Assembly: GCA_025361385.1 (NCBI GenBank)
Contig: JANYAJ010000072.1
Coordinates: 1-5,864, forward strand
Direction: 5' to 3'
Source of the DNA: Nitrospira sp.
Lineage (GTDB): Bacteria; Nitrospirota; Nitrospiria; Nitrospirales; Nitrospiraceae
Length of the DNA stretch: 5,864 bases
Part shown: positions 1 through 5,864 of the stretch, piece by piece
Layout of the letters: each line of letters begins with the position of its first letter
How positions within the stretch are numbered: the first letter of the stretch is position 1
Position numbers and translations under genes: made by a program
The notes under the pieces: model-generated
The model's input: only the letters and a program-made list of their open reading frames with translations
Told to the model about the DNA's origin: nothing
Database searches by the model: none

Positions 1-1
1 T

Positions 2-868
2 CTGCGGATCCTGCGAACGAGACGGGCGGATCTGGTGATCGGGGTCGGCGGTTATACAAGTCCTATGATGCTTCTTGCTGCAGCATTGACCGGGGTGACG
101 CGCGTGATTCTTGAGCCGAATGCGAGTCCCGGCATGGCCAACAAAGCGGTGGGGCCGTTCGCCCAGCGCGTCTTTCTTGCATTCGGGTCGGCGGCTGACT
201 CGTTCAATCGCTCCAAGGTGCGTGTGGTGGGGACCCCGATTCGCAAGGCCTTTCTGGATGGAGTTCAGCAGCGCCAGGAGAGATCGGGACCCTTTCATGT
301 GCTGATTTTCGGCGGGAGTCAAGGGGCAAAGGCGATGAATACTGCGGTGATAGAAGGATTGCCCGAACTCATGACAGAGCTGCCCACTCTCACGGTAACC
401 CATCAGACCGGCGAGTCCGACCATGCACGAGTGGCTGCGGCCTACCGCCGTGCCGGCATCGTCGCGCAGGTGACGCCATTTCTCTATGACATGCCGGCGG
501 CATTGCGGCAGGCAGATCTCGTCGTCGCGCGAGCCGGCGCCATGACGGTGGCGGAGCTCACGACATGCGGCACACCGGCCATTCTCATTCCGCTGCCGAC
601 CGCCATCTACGACCACCAGATGCGGAATGCCAAGGTGATGGAAGCCGCCGGGGCCGCCGTGGTGCTTCCGCAATCGACGCTCACAGGCGCCACATTAGCT
701 CATACGGTGGTGACGATTCTTGGAGATCCTGAACGAGTGCGGGTTATGGGAGCGGCAAGTATGGCGATGAGGAAAATCGATGCGGCCGAGGTCATCGTCC
801 GCGAATGCTATGCACTCATGGAGGGCCGTCATGATGTCAACCGGTCTGGTGGAGCGGCAGAAGTCTAA
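2..868 (+). CDS. murG: MurG, lipid II synthase (GlcNAc transferase), 5'-partial
   Basis: MurG is the membrane-associated GT-B glycosyltransferase that moves GlcNAc from UDP-GlcNAc onto lipid I to give lipid II on the cytoplasmic face. The frame is open from base 2, so 288 codons are present. Against a usual 355-370 residues, about 70-80 N-terminal residues, including the first glycine-rich loop, lie upstream of the window. Visible landmarks are the GVGGY loop (bases 38-52), the acceptor-side loop LEPN..PG..NK (110-145), GGSQGA plus a following Asn (311-340), the RAGAMTVAE donor motif (530-556; Glu codon 554-556) and DHQMRNA (611-631), whose Gln matches the uridine or GlcNAc-contacting Gln of E. 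coli MurG. The usual HEQN reads LEPN here, so the conserved His is Leu. The last ~15 residues are polar and probably disordered. The TAA at 866-868 overlaps an ATG and is followed by murC. The family call is secure. Confidence 0.97.
   Translation: MRILRTRRADLVIGVGGYTSPMMLLAAALTGVTRVILEPNASPGMANKAVGPFAQRVFLAFGSAADSFNRSKVRVVGTPIRKAFLDGVQQRQERSGPFHVLIFGGSQGAKAMNTAVIEGLPELMTELPTLTVTHQTGESDHARVAAAYRRAGIVAQVTPFLYDMPAALRQADLVVARAGAMTVAELTTCGTPAILIPLPTAIYDHQMRNAKVMEAAGAAVVLPQSTLTGATLAHTVVTILGDPERVRVMGAASMAMRKIDAAEVIVRECYALMEGRHDVNRSGGAAEV
820..834 (+). promoter_or_regulatory. Strong Shine-Dalgarno inside the end of murG, before an in-frame upstream murC start
   Basis: GGAGGG at 820-825 is followed by tandem ATG codons at 831 and 834, both in the murC frame. 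Spacing to the second ATG is 8 bases, close to ideal. No stop separates these ATGs from the murC body, so the site could start a MurC about 34 residues longer at its N-terminus, overlapping the murG 3' end by 35 bases. It may instead be a chance match, since GGAGGG here also encodes Glu-Gly of MurG. Confidence 0.45.
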
Positions 869-904
869 TGATGCAGGGCAACGTCGGCAGGAACAATCTC
901 CGTA

Positions 905-920
905 TCCACCGGTTGGTGGA
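905..920 (+). promoter_or_regulatory. Hairpin overlapping the murC ribosome binding region
   Basis: TCCACC-GGTT-GGTGGA forms a perfect 6-bp stem with a 4-base loop. The 3' arm contains GGTGGA, and with the next G it makes GGAG (918-921), part of the purine-rich ribosome binding stretch before the ATG at 936. If murC starts at 936, folding would partly hide this site, although AAGG at 923-926 stays outside the stem. A 10-base perfect palindrome, GGCGCGCGCC, follows at 925-934. The base pairing is seen directly; a regulatory role is inference. Confidence 0.35.
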
Positions 921-935
921 GTAAGGCGCGCGCCA

Positions 936-2327
936 ATGTTTCGTAAAACACAACAGATTCATTTAGTCGGAATCGGGGGATCGGGGATGAGCGGCATTGC
1001 CGAGGTGCTGCTGACGTTGGGGTACAAAGTCACGGGTTCGGATCTGCAGGCCTCCGATACGACGCGCAGATTGGAAGAACTCGGTGGACGCATTTTTGTC
1101 GGCCATCACGAGTCGAACGTTGGAGAGGCCCAGGTCGTCGTGATCTCCTCCGCCGTATCGGCACAGAACCCCGAGGTCGTGGCGGCCAAGGCCAAGCAGA
1201 TTCCTGTGATTCCTCGGGCCGAGATGCTTGCGGAGCTGATGCGGCTGAAGTTCGGGGTTGCCATTGCCGGCGCCCACGGGAAAACCACGACGACGTCGAT
1301 GGTAGCCAATGTGCTGGCGCAGGGGGGGTTGGATCCCACGATGGTCATCGGGGGCAAAGTGAATGCGCTGGGGAGTCATGCGCGGCTGGGTCGCGGCGAT
1401 CTCCTCGTGGCGGAAGCCGATGAGAGCGACGGGTCGTTCCTTCGTCTGTCTCCGACCATCGCGGCTGTCACAAACCTTGATCGGGAACATCTCGATCACT
1501 ATGGCAGCATGGAAAAGATCAACGAAAGTTTCCTCGAGTTTATCAATAAAGTTCCGTTCTATGGATTGGCGGTGTTGTGTGCCGACGATGATCGGCTCAG
1601 AGCGCTCTTCCCGAAGATCGTAAAGCGCTATCAGACCTATGGGTTGAGTGAGCCCGGGGGGGTTACGCCGGACTTTTTTGCGACAGAGATTAGCTTGAAC
1701 CAATGGGGCGCCGAATTTCGGGCGCAGTTCCGTGGACGGAATCTGGGCCCGTTCCGCCTGGCCGTGCCCGGCCGGCACAATGTCTCCAACGCACTCGTGG
1801 CGATTGCGGTTGGGATCGAGTTGGATGTGCCGGTGGACCTTATCCGAAAAGCGCTGGCAGCCTATACCGGGGTGGAGCGTCGATTCCATCTGCGAGGGGA
1901 AGCCAATGGGATCATGGTTGTGGACGATTACGGGCATCATCCGACCGAAATCAAGGCCACTCTGGCCGCGGCGAAGCAAGGTTGGGGAGACCGGCGACTG
2001 GTGGTGCTGTTCCAGCCGCATCGCTATACCAGGACGCGAGATTTGCTGGAGGATTTTTCCACAGCGTTCGAGCAATCGGACGTGCTGTTTTTGACGGACA
2101 TTTATGCGGCAGGCGAGCAGCCGATTCCTGGGGTGTCCGGAGCGAAGCTGGCGGAGATCGTGCGTGCCGCCGGCCATCCCTCTGTGACCTTTGTGGAACA
2201 GAAAGATACATTGGTCGATCAGGTATTGCCCCATCTCAAATCCGGAGACCTCGTCATTACGCTCGGGGCGGGGGATATTTGGAAGACGGGGCTTGGCCTC
2301 TTGGCCCGGTTGACTCCCACAGCATGA
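936..2327 (+). CDS. murC: MurC, UDP-N-acetylmuramate--L-alanine ligase
   Basis: MurC is the cytoplasmic Mur ligase that adds L-Ala to UDP-MurNAc using ATP, the first step of stem peptide assembly. From the ATG at 936 it has 463 residues, normal for the family. The N-terminal UDP-binding domain has GIGGSGMSG (residues 12-20). The central ATPase has AGAHGKTTT (111-119, P-loop Lys116), EADESD (160-165) and N180 with H185 and D187. The C-terminal domain has the RRF turn (315-317), DDYGHHP (330-336) and [11 protein letters not shown] (359-369). I chose 936 because the protein then begins just before the Rossmann strand, as in short homologues, and AAGG (923-926) and GGAG (918-921) lie upstream. 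The frame stays open upstream to an ATG at 780, and the ATG at 834 has a better Shine-Dalgarno, so a 497-residue form is possible. Two seven-G runs lie in the coding sequence. The TGA overlaps an ATG, and murB follows after 4 bases. Confidence 0.97.
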   Translation: MFRKTQQIHLVGIGGSGMSGIAEVLLTLGYKVTGSDLQASDTTRRLEELGGRIFVGHHESNVGEAQVVVISSAVSAQNPEVVAAKAKQIPVIPRAEMLAELMRLKFGVAIAGAHGKTTTTSMVANVLAQGGLDPTMVIGGKVNALGSHARLGRGDLLVAEADESDGSFLRLSPTIAAVTNLDREHLDHYGSMEKINESFLEFINKVPFYGLAVLCADDDRLRALFPKIVKRYQTYGLSEPGGVTPDFFATEISLNQWGAEFRAQFRGRNLGPFRLAVPGRHNVSNALVAIAVGIELDVPVDLIRKALAAYTGVERRFHLRGEANGIMVVDDYGHHPTEIKATLAAAKQGWGDRRLVVLFQPHRYTRTRDLLEDFSTAFEQSDVLFLTDIYAAGEQPIPGVSGAKLAEIVRAAGHPSVTFVEQKDTLVDQVLPHLKSGDLVITLGAGDIWKTGLGLLARLTPTA

Positions 2328-2335
2328 TGTCATGA
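2324..2335 (+). promoter_or_regulatory. Double ATGA junction between murC and murB
   Basis: The 12 bases ATGATGTCATGA contain, in order, an ATG overlapping the murC TGA (2325-2327), a second ATG, one Ser codon, and a TGA (2333-2335) that overlaps the murB ATG (2332-2334). This gives a three-codon frame (Met-Met-Ser) linking the murC stop to the murB start by two ATGA-type overlaps. No clear Shine-Dalgarno precedes murB: the 20 bases before its ATG are pyrimidine-rich or mixed. Initiation of murB therefore probably depends on ribosomes finishing murC. Coupling is inferred from the layout. Confidence 0.5.
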
Positions 2336-3282
2336 AGCGAGGCAGCCAGCATGTCACGACAACAACGAGCGTCCCTGCGCGATTTACGCAGGCAGATGTG
2401 CGGGCCGCGGTGGCAGGTGTTCGGGGATCTGTGTCCTTCCAGGCCCCGTTGCGAGAGTACACCTCCTTTAAAATCGGAGGGCCTGCGGATGTCGTGGTGG
2501 AGCCGGCTGATATTGAAGATGTCTGTCTGGTGGTCCAGCAAGCGCGCGCGCGCAAGATCCCTGTATTTGTCGTGGGCGGGACGAATTTGCTCATTCGGGA
2601 TGGGGGCATCCGAGGCATCGTGGTCAGTCTGGTGCGATTGCGGACGATCAAAGAAGAATCGGGGGCAGTTCTGTATTCCGATGGGGGCGTCGGGATGCCG
2701 ACGTTGATCGCATACGCCATCCGCCATTCCCTCGCGGGACTGGAATGGGCGGCGGGAATTCCTGGGACTGTGGCCGGATGTGTGGTGATGAACGCCGGGA
2801 CGAAACTCGGGGAGATGAAGGATTCGGTGAAGGCCGTTCGGATGGTGAACATGAAAGGCCAGATCGTGGATGTGGACGCAGCCCAGGTGACGTTCGAGTA
2901 TCGCAAGGCCCTGCTGCCACGAGGCATCGTCGTCGGGGTATGGCTGCAATTGAAGCAGGGGGTCCGGTCGGAGATCGAGCGAGTGGTGAAAGACTATCTC
3001 CATTACCGGCGAGACACGCAGCCGCTGGCGATGCCGAGCGCCGGTTGTGTCTTCAAAAATCCTCCGAACGATTCTGCCGGCCGATTGATCGAGGCGACCG
3101 GCCTCAAGGGGGCGCGAGTCGGCGATGCAGAAGTGTCGTTGAAACATGCCAACTTTATGGTGAACCGGGGACAGGCACGCGCAGCGGACGTGATTGCACT
3201 GATTAAAAAGGTCCGCAGCACCATACGCCGTCGGGCGGGTGTGCGGTTAGAGCTTGAACTCAAAATTGTAGGAGCGACGTAG
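2332..3282 (+). CDS. murB: MurB, UDP-N-acetylenolpyruvoylglucosamine reductase
   Basis: MurB is the cytoplasmic FAD enzyme that uses NADPH to reduce UDP-GlcNAc-enolpyruvate to UDP-MurNAc, the substrate of the upstream-encoded MurC. At 316 residues it is slightly longer than most type II MurB proteins (about 300). The FAD domain shows YTSFKIGGPAD (43-53), VGGTNLLIRDGG (81-92) and GIPGTVAGCVVMNAG (142-156). The substrate domain has FEYRKALL (188-195; Arg191 fits the catalytic Arg), YRRDTQPL (225-232), PSAGCVFKNP (235-244) and a C-terminal GVRLELELKIVG (303-314) carrying the expected Glu. The family usually has Ser as proton donor in the GSxFKNP motif; here it is Cys239 (codon TGT, 3046-3048). 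The insert that marks type I enzymes is not seen. The ATG at 2332 is the first plausible start, 4 bases after murC; a GTG at 2398 would leave too little before the FAD motif. The first ~20 residues are polar and rich in Thr. Confidence 0.97.
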   Translation: MKRGSQHVTTTTSVPARFTQADVRAAVAGVRGSVSFQAPLREYTSFKIGGPADVVVEPADIEDVCLVVQQARARKIPVFVVGGTNLLIRDGGIRGIVVSLVRLRTIKEESGAVLYSDGGVGMPTLIAYAIRHSLAGLEWAAGIPGTVAGCVVMNAGTKLGEMKDSVKAVRMVNMKGQIVDVDAAQVTFEYRKALLPRGIVVGVWLQLKQGVRSEIERVVKDYLHYRRDTQPLAMPSAGCVFKNPPNDSAGRLIEATGLKGARVGDAEVSLKHANFMVNRGQARAADVIALIKKVRSTIRRRAGVRLELELKIVGAT

Positions 3283-3289
3283 CGAGATG
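3271..3289 (+). promoter_or_regulatory. Ribosome binding site and start of ddl
   Basis: GGAG at 3271-3274, inside the last codons of murB, lies 12 bases before the ddl ATG at 3287-3289, which is a little long. A weaker purine stretch, AGCGAG (3281-3286), abuts the ATG. The murB TAG (3280-3282) lies between the GGAG and the ATG, so ribosomes ending murB would reach the ddl start directly. Confidence 0.5.
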
Positions 3290-4297
3290 AGCCAGCCTCG
3301 ACTGACAGAACGGCCCCTTCTCACGCGTGCCCGCATCGGGGTGCTGATGGGTGGGCAATCGGCCGAGCGAGAAGTATCGCTCAGGACAGGCACCGCGGTG
3401 CATCGGTCGCTGGTACGCCGTGGGTATGATGCCGTAGCCATCGATGTCGGTCCGACGCTCTCCCAGGATTTGCGCGATCAGAAGATTGCTGTGGCCTTTC
3501 TCGCCTTACATGGCCCGGGCGGGGAGGATGGCGCGATTCAAGGATTTCTGGAAACCGTGGGCATTCCTTACACTGGATCCGGTATCCAGGCCAGTGCGGT
3601 TGGCATGCATAAAGTGACGACAAAAACACTCTTGGCCTCGGCGGGTATTCCTGTGCCTGGTGGTACCGTCGTGAAGCGAGGGACGAAGGTGTCCAGCGCC
3701 ACGCTGTTGCGGGCGGAGAAGTTGCGATGGCCTGTCGTGGTCAAGCCTGCGTCGCAAGGCTCCACAATCGGTGTTACCATCGTGCGGAAGCCGGCGCAAT
3801 GGCGTGACGCCTTGGCCTTGGCCCATCGCTACGATACGGATGCGATGGTCGAGGCCTACATTCCGGGGCATGAGGTCACGGTCTCGATCATCGGGAGACA
3901 GGCCATTTCGCCATTGGTCCTCCCTGCTGTGGAGATTGTGGCGCCGGGTGGGTTCTACGATTTCGCCGCGAAGTATGAAAAGGGGAGAACGCAGTACCTC
4001 TGTCCCGCACCATTAACGGCGACGGTAATCAAGCAGATTCGCGCGTTGGCGTTGCGCACCTATGAGGTACTGGGTTGCGAAGGCGCGGCCCGGGTGGATT
4101 TCCGTATTACTCCGAAGGGACGTCCGTTTGTGCTGGAGATCAATACGGCGCCGGGGATGACGGAAACGAGTTTGTTGCCGATGGCGGCGGGGCGAGCCAA
4201 GATCGATTATGACGAGCTGACCGAACGGATACTGGAGTCCGCACTTGTTCGCGCAGCCCGCGTTGATCAGTCGTCAGAGGAAGCGCATAAGCCATGA
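3287..4297 (+). CDS. ddl: Ddl, D-alanine--D-alanine ligase
   Basis: This cytoplasmic ATP-grasp ligase joins two D-Ala to make the dipeptide that MurF adds to the stem peptide. It has 336 residues against 306 for E. coli DdlB; the excess is about 12 residues at the N-terminus and a polar C-terminal tail. The N-terminal domain has GGQSAEREVS (22-31; Glu27 matches E15 of DdlB) and ALHGPGGEDG (73-82). The ATP-grasp part has VVKPASQGSTIG (151-162; Lys153 and Ser159 match K144 and S150). The omega-loop FYDFAAKY (223-230) keeps Tyr230, the residue matching Y216 that marks D-Ala over D-lactate ligases. RVDF (269-272; Arg269, Asp271), LEINTAPGMT (283-292; Glu284, Asn286) and SLLPMAA (295-301) complete the Mg2+ and substrate site. 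All key residues are present, so a normal, vancomycin-sensitive type of D-Ala-D-Ala end is expected. The stop overlaps the ftsQ start as ATGA. Confidence 0.97.
   Translation: MSQPRLTERPLLTRARIGVLMGGQSAEREVSLRTGTAVHRSLVRRGYDAVAIDVGPTLSQDLRDQKIAVAFLALHGPGGEDGAIQGFLETVGIPYTGSGIQASAVGMHKVTTKTLLASAGIPVPGGTVVKRGTKVSSATLLRAEKLRWPVVVKPASQGSTIGVTIVRKPAQWRDALALAHRYDTDAMVEAYIPGHEVTVSIIGRQAISPLVLPAVEIVAPGGFYDFAAKYEKGRTQYLCPAPLTATVIKQIRALALRTYEVLGCEGAARVDFRITPKGRPFVLEINTAPGMTETSLLPMAAGRAKIDYDELTERILESALVRAARVDQSSEEAHKP
4277..4297 (+). promoter_or_regulatory. ddl-ftsQ ATGA overlap with upstream Shine-Dalgarno
   Basis: The ftsQ ATG (4294-4296) overlaps the ddl TGA (4295-4297). GAGGA at 4277-4281, within the last ddl codons, is a Shine-Dalgarno with a 12-base spacer, longer than ideal. 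The overlap suggests termination-reinitiation coupling between ddl and ftsQ. Confidence 0.5.
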
Positions 4298-5163
4298 AGT
4301 TGTCCATGCGGAAGCGAGCGGTGCGCGCCATCGGCCCTCGGCTCAATCAGTGGAAGGGGGCGCGTGCCAGTGAGGTTGCTGAGCAACGGCACCAGGCACG
4401 TCGAGAGAGTCTCTTCTTGCGGGGACGACGCGCCATGCGCATAGGGACATGGATCATCGGTCTTGCGGCGTTGGCCTGGGGGCTGACCCTCGCGACACGA
4501 GAGATGGGGCCGGTTCTTCAGCGCTGGCTGGAAATCCGTGAGGTCGAGGTGGAGGGGATTCACCATGTGACGAAACCGGAAGTGGTGGAGTTGCTGGGCT
4601 TGAAGCCCGGCATGGGGCTTCAGCAAGTCAGTACCGGGTTTCTTGCCGAGCGCGTGCGGACGCATGCTTGGATCAAGGAAGCGATCGTCGAACGCAGGCC
4701 TCCGCATCTGCTGCATGTGACGGTATTGGAGCGCACGCCAGCTGCGATTATTCGCACGGGCGTTGAGCATTGGCTGAGCGATGAGAGCGGGCACCTCCTG
4801 GCTAAGCTGGGCAGGCAGGATCAGCTCACGCTGCCGTTATTGATCGGATTGGAGCCGAAGTCGCTTCTACGGGGCGATTCGCGTGTCCGTAACGCGGTGC
4901 AGTCAGGGGTCGCGCTGGCCAGACTCATCGGCAATTCGATCGAAGGGCGGGTTGAAGTGGATCTCGCGAATTCTTCGAATGTGGTGGCATCGGCCAACGG
5001 GATGCGATTTCAGTTCGGCGCCGATGCTTTGGTCGATCAGTGGGAACGGTTCCAGAAAGTGAAGCCGTCGTTGAAGACGGCATCGTTCGATGGGCGGAAG
5101 CATGAGGGCAGCGAGATCGATTTGCGTTACGACAACCGTGTGATTGTGCGTGAAAGGGGGTGA
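4294..5163 (+). CDS. ftsQ: FtsQ (DivIB family) cell division protein
   Basis: FtsQ is a bitopic inner-membrane divisome protein that binds FtsB and FtsL and links early ring proteins to septal wall synthesis. It has 289 residues. A strongly basic cytoplasmic tail (residues 1-49, many Arg and Lys) precedes one membrane segment at about 50-68 (IGTWIIGLAALAWGLTLAT), giving N-in topology by the positive-inside rule. A POTRA domain follows at about 81-147, starting IREVEVEGIHHVTKPEVVEL and closing with the RRPPHLLHVTVLERTPAA type of strand (134-150). The extracytoplasmic beta domain spans about 150-285. It ends in EIDLRYDNRVIVR (274-286), the region that in E. coli FtsQ pairs with FtsB. Sequence conservation in this family is low, so the call rests on topology, the POTRA pattern and the position between ddl and ftsA. 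The start overlaps the ddl stop; a Met at residue 5 is an alternative. Confidence 0.93.
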   Translation: MKLSMRKRAVRAIGPRLNQWKGARASEVAEQRHQARRESLFLRGRRAMRIGTWIIGLAALAWGLTLATREMGPVLQRWLEIREVEVEGIHHVTKPEVVELLGLKPGMGLQQVSTGFLAERVRTHAWIKEAIVERRPPHLLHVTVLERTPAAIIRTGVEHWLSDESGHLLAKLGRQDQLTLPLLIGLEPKSLLRGDSRVRNAVQSGVALARLIGNSIEGRVEVDLANSSNVVASANGMRFQFGADALVDQWERFQKVKPSLKTASFDGRKHEGSEIDLRYDNRVIVRERG

Positions 5164-5171
5164 GGACTGTG
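5156..5171 (+). promoter_or_regulatory. Strong ribosome binding site deciding the GTG start of ftsA
   Basis: GGGGGTGA (5156-5163) differs at one base from the full anti-Shine-Dalgarno complement GGAGGTGA, and its TGA is the ftsQ stop. It sits 5 bases before the GTG at 5169-5171. Another in-frame GTG at 5160 lies within this site and has no room for its own ribosome binding site; the frame is closed by TGA at 5151-5153. The start is therefore 5169. Confidence 0.75.
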
Positions 5172-5864
5172 CCGAAGCGTGATCAGATTCTTGTGGGGTT
5201 GGATATTGGGACCACGAAGATCTGTGCCATCGTTTCGGAAATCACCGATGAGGGGACGCTGAACATCATCGGGGTCGGGTCCAGTCCTTCTCGGGGTCTC
5301 CGTAAAGGTGTCGTGGTCGATATCGAGAGTACCGTCGAATCGATCAAAAAGGCGGTCGAGGAAGCGGAGCTTATGGCGGCGGTCCAGATCAATTCCGTCT
5401 ACACCGGCATTGCCGGCAGTCATATCTCCGCGGAGAACTGCAAGGGCGTGGTGCCCCTCAAGAAGTTAGAGGTCACGCGGGAGGATATCCAGCGGGCTAT
5501 CGAGAGTGCCCGCACGCTGGCGGTGATTCCTCACGACCGGCGGATTCTCCATGTGTTGCCCCGCGAATTTACGGTAGACGGGCAAGAGGGTATCAGGGAG
5601 CCGTTGGGACTGTCCGGAAACCGCCTCGAGGTGAACGTCCATGTGATTACCGGCGCCGTGACGTCCGCGCAGAACATCATTAAGTGTGTGAATCGCGCGG
5701 GACTCGATGTCGTGGATATCGTGCTGCAGCCGTTGGCCTCCAGTGAGGCCGTCTTGAGCGTGGAAGAGCGGGATCTGGGGGTCGTCATGATCGATCTCGG
5801 AGGGGGGACGACCGACCTCGCGATTTTCCTCGACGGGAGTATCAGGCATTCCGCGGTGTTGCCG
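5169..5864 (+). CDS. ftsA: FtsA, actin-like cell division protein, 3'-partial
   Basis: FtsA is an actin-fold ATPase that tethers FtsZ to the membrane through a C-terminal amphipathic helix and recruits later divisome proteins. There are 232 codons in frame to the window edge, a little over half of the usual ~410-420 residues. The start is GTG, read as (M)PKRDQILVG. Phosphate-1 motif GLDIGTTK is at residues 10-17. The family-specific 1C domain, which replaces actin subdomain 1B, covers about 84-165, including HISAENCKGVVPL and the IPHDRRILHVLPREF and QEGIREPLGLSG stretches. Phosphate-2 motif IDLGGGTTDLAIF is at 208-220. Missing are the adenosine motif, the FtsZ C-tail binding pocket and the membrane-binding helix, which should lie downstream, probably followed by ftsZ. 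It starts 5 bases after ftsQ. The absence of a start ATG makes this gene easy to miss. Identification is secure from motifs and context. Confidence 0.97.
   Translation, partial: MPKRDQILVGLDIGTTKICAIVSEITDEGTLNIIGVGSSPSRGLRKGVVVDIESTVESIKKAVEEAELMAAVQINSVYTGIAGSHISAENCKGVVPLKKLEVTREDIQRAIESARTLAVIPHDRRILHVLPREFTVDGQEGIREPLGLSGNRLEVNVHVITGAVTSAQNIIKCVNRAGLDVVDIVLQPLASSEAVLSVEERDLGVVMIDLGGGTTDLAIFLDGSIRHSAVLP

Noticed and set aside
1703..2335. Plus-strand alternate-frame ORF of 210 codons inside murC
   Set aside because: Its translation is Gly/Arg-rich and it overlaps the essential C-terminal domain of MurC; typical of an out-of-frame reading of a GC-rich gene.
2542..2553. Twelve-base alternating GC run in murB (possible Z-DNA or slippage site)
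   Set aside because: It simply encodes part of the Ala-Arg-Ala-Arg stretch of MurB in GC-rich codons; nothing around it suggests a separate function.
963..2927. Long open frame of 654 codons on the minus strand across murC and murB
   Set aside because: It lies antisense to two unmistakable genes, its translation is rich in His, Arg and Pro with no domain I recognise, and it is explained by the G/C-biased codons of the + strand genes.
3034..3063. MurB as a pseudogene because of the missing catalytic Ser
   Set aside because: The frame is intact, all other motifs are conserved, Cys is a chemically plausible substitute, and the gene sits in an intact operon.
2257..3147. Minus-strand open frame of 296 codons antisense to murB
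   Set aside because: It is a shadow of murB and the murC end, with low-complexity basic composition and no sign of its own start or family motifs.
5160..5162. GTG at 5160 as the ftsA start
   Set aside because: It falls within the ribosome binding site itself and would add Val-Arg-Thr before the usual start; the GTG at 5169 has proper spacing and fits homologous FtsA N-termini.
1..5864. A novel system, mobile element, CRISPR array or defence island
   Set aside because: All six genes are recognised dcw members in a familiar order, junctions are a few bases long, and no direct repeats, terminal inverted repeats, integrase or transposase genes, or compositional break are visible.

Overview
The window is a compact stretch of a division and cell wall (dcw) cluster. 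It holds six genes, all on the + strand and nearly touching: murG (5' end cut off by the window), murC, murB, ddl, ftsQ and ftsA (3' end cut off). This is a recognisable chromosomal core region. I see no mobile element, CRISPR array, RNA gene, foreign-looking segment or undescribed system, and no gene-free gap longer than about 67 bases.

The bases are G+C rich (roughly 60% by eye) and codons favour G/C at third positions. There is an inner-membrane FtsQ and a type II-like MurB, and murB lies between murC and ddl. MurC, FtsA and the other proteins read most like those of Nitrospirota (Nitrospira) or of the former Deltaproteobacteria. Nitrospira is my best guess, made from memory of family sequences and not from a search. 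The host probably has a Gram-negative-type envelope with a standard D-Ala-D-Ala peptidoglycan.

Layout: bases 2-868 encode the last 288 codons of MurG. Bases 869-935 are a short spacer if murC starts at 936, or part of murC if it starts at a well-placed upstream ATG at 834. MurC ends at 2327. MurB runs 2332-3282, Ddl 3287-4297, FtsQ 4294-5163 and FtsA from a GTG at 5169 to the window edge. Junctions are +4, +4, -4 and +5 bases after murC, so the genes are very probably co-transcribed and translationally coupled. No promoter or terminator is visible.

The genes form one pathway. MurB makes UDP-MurNAc, MurC adds L-Ala to it, Ddl supplies the D-Ala-D-Ala dipeptide, and MurG adds GlcNAc to lipid I to make lipid II. 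FtsQ and FtsA belong to the divisome that directs this wall synthesis to the septum.

Points worth a second look are small ones inside standard genes: a Cys at the catalytic Ser position of MurB, a Leu in place of the conserved His of the MurG HEQN loop, an ambiguous murC start with a hairpin over the nearer ribosome binding site, and a three-codon mini-ORF bridging the murC stop and the murB start.
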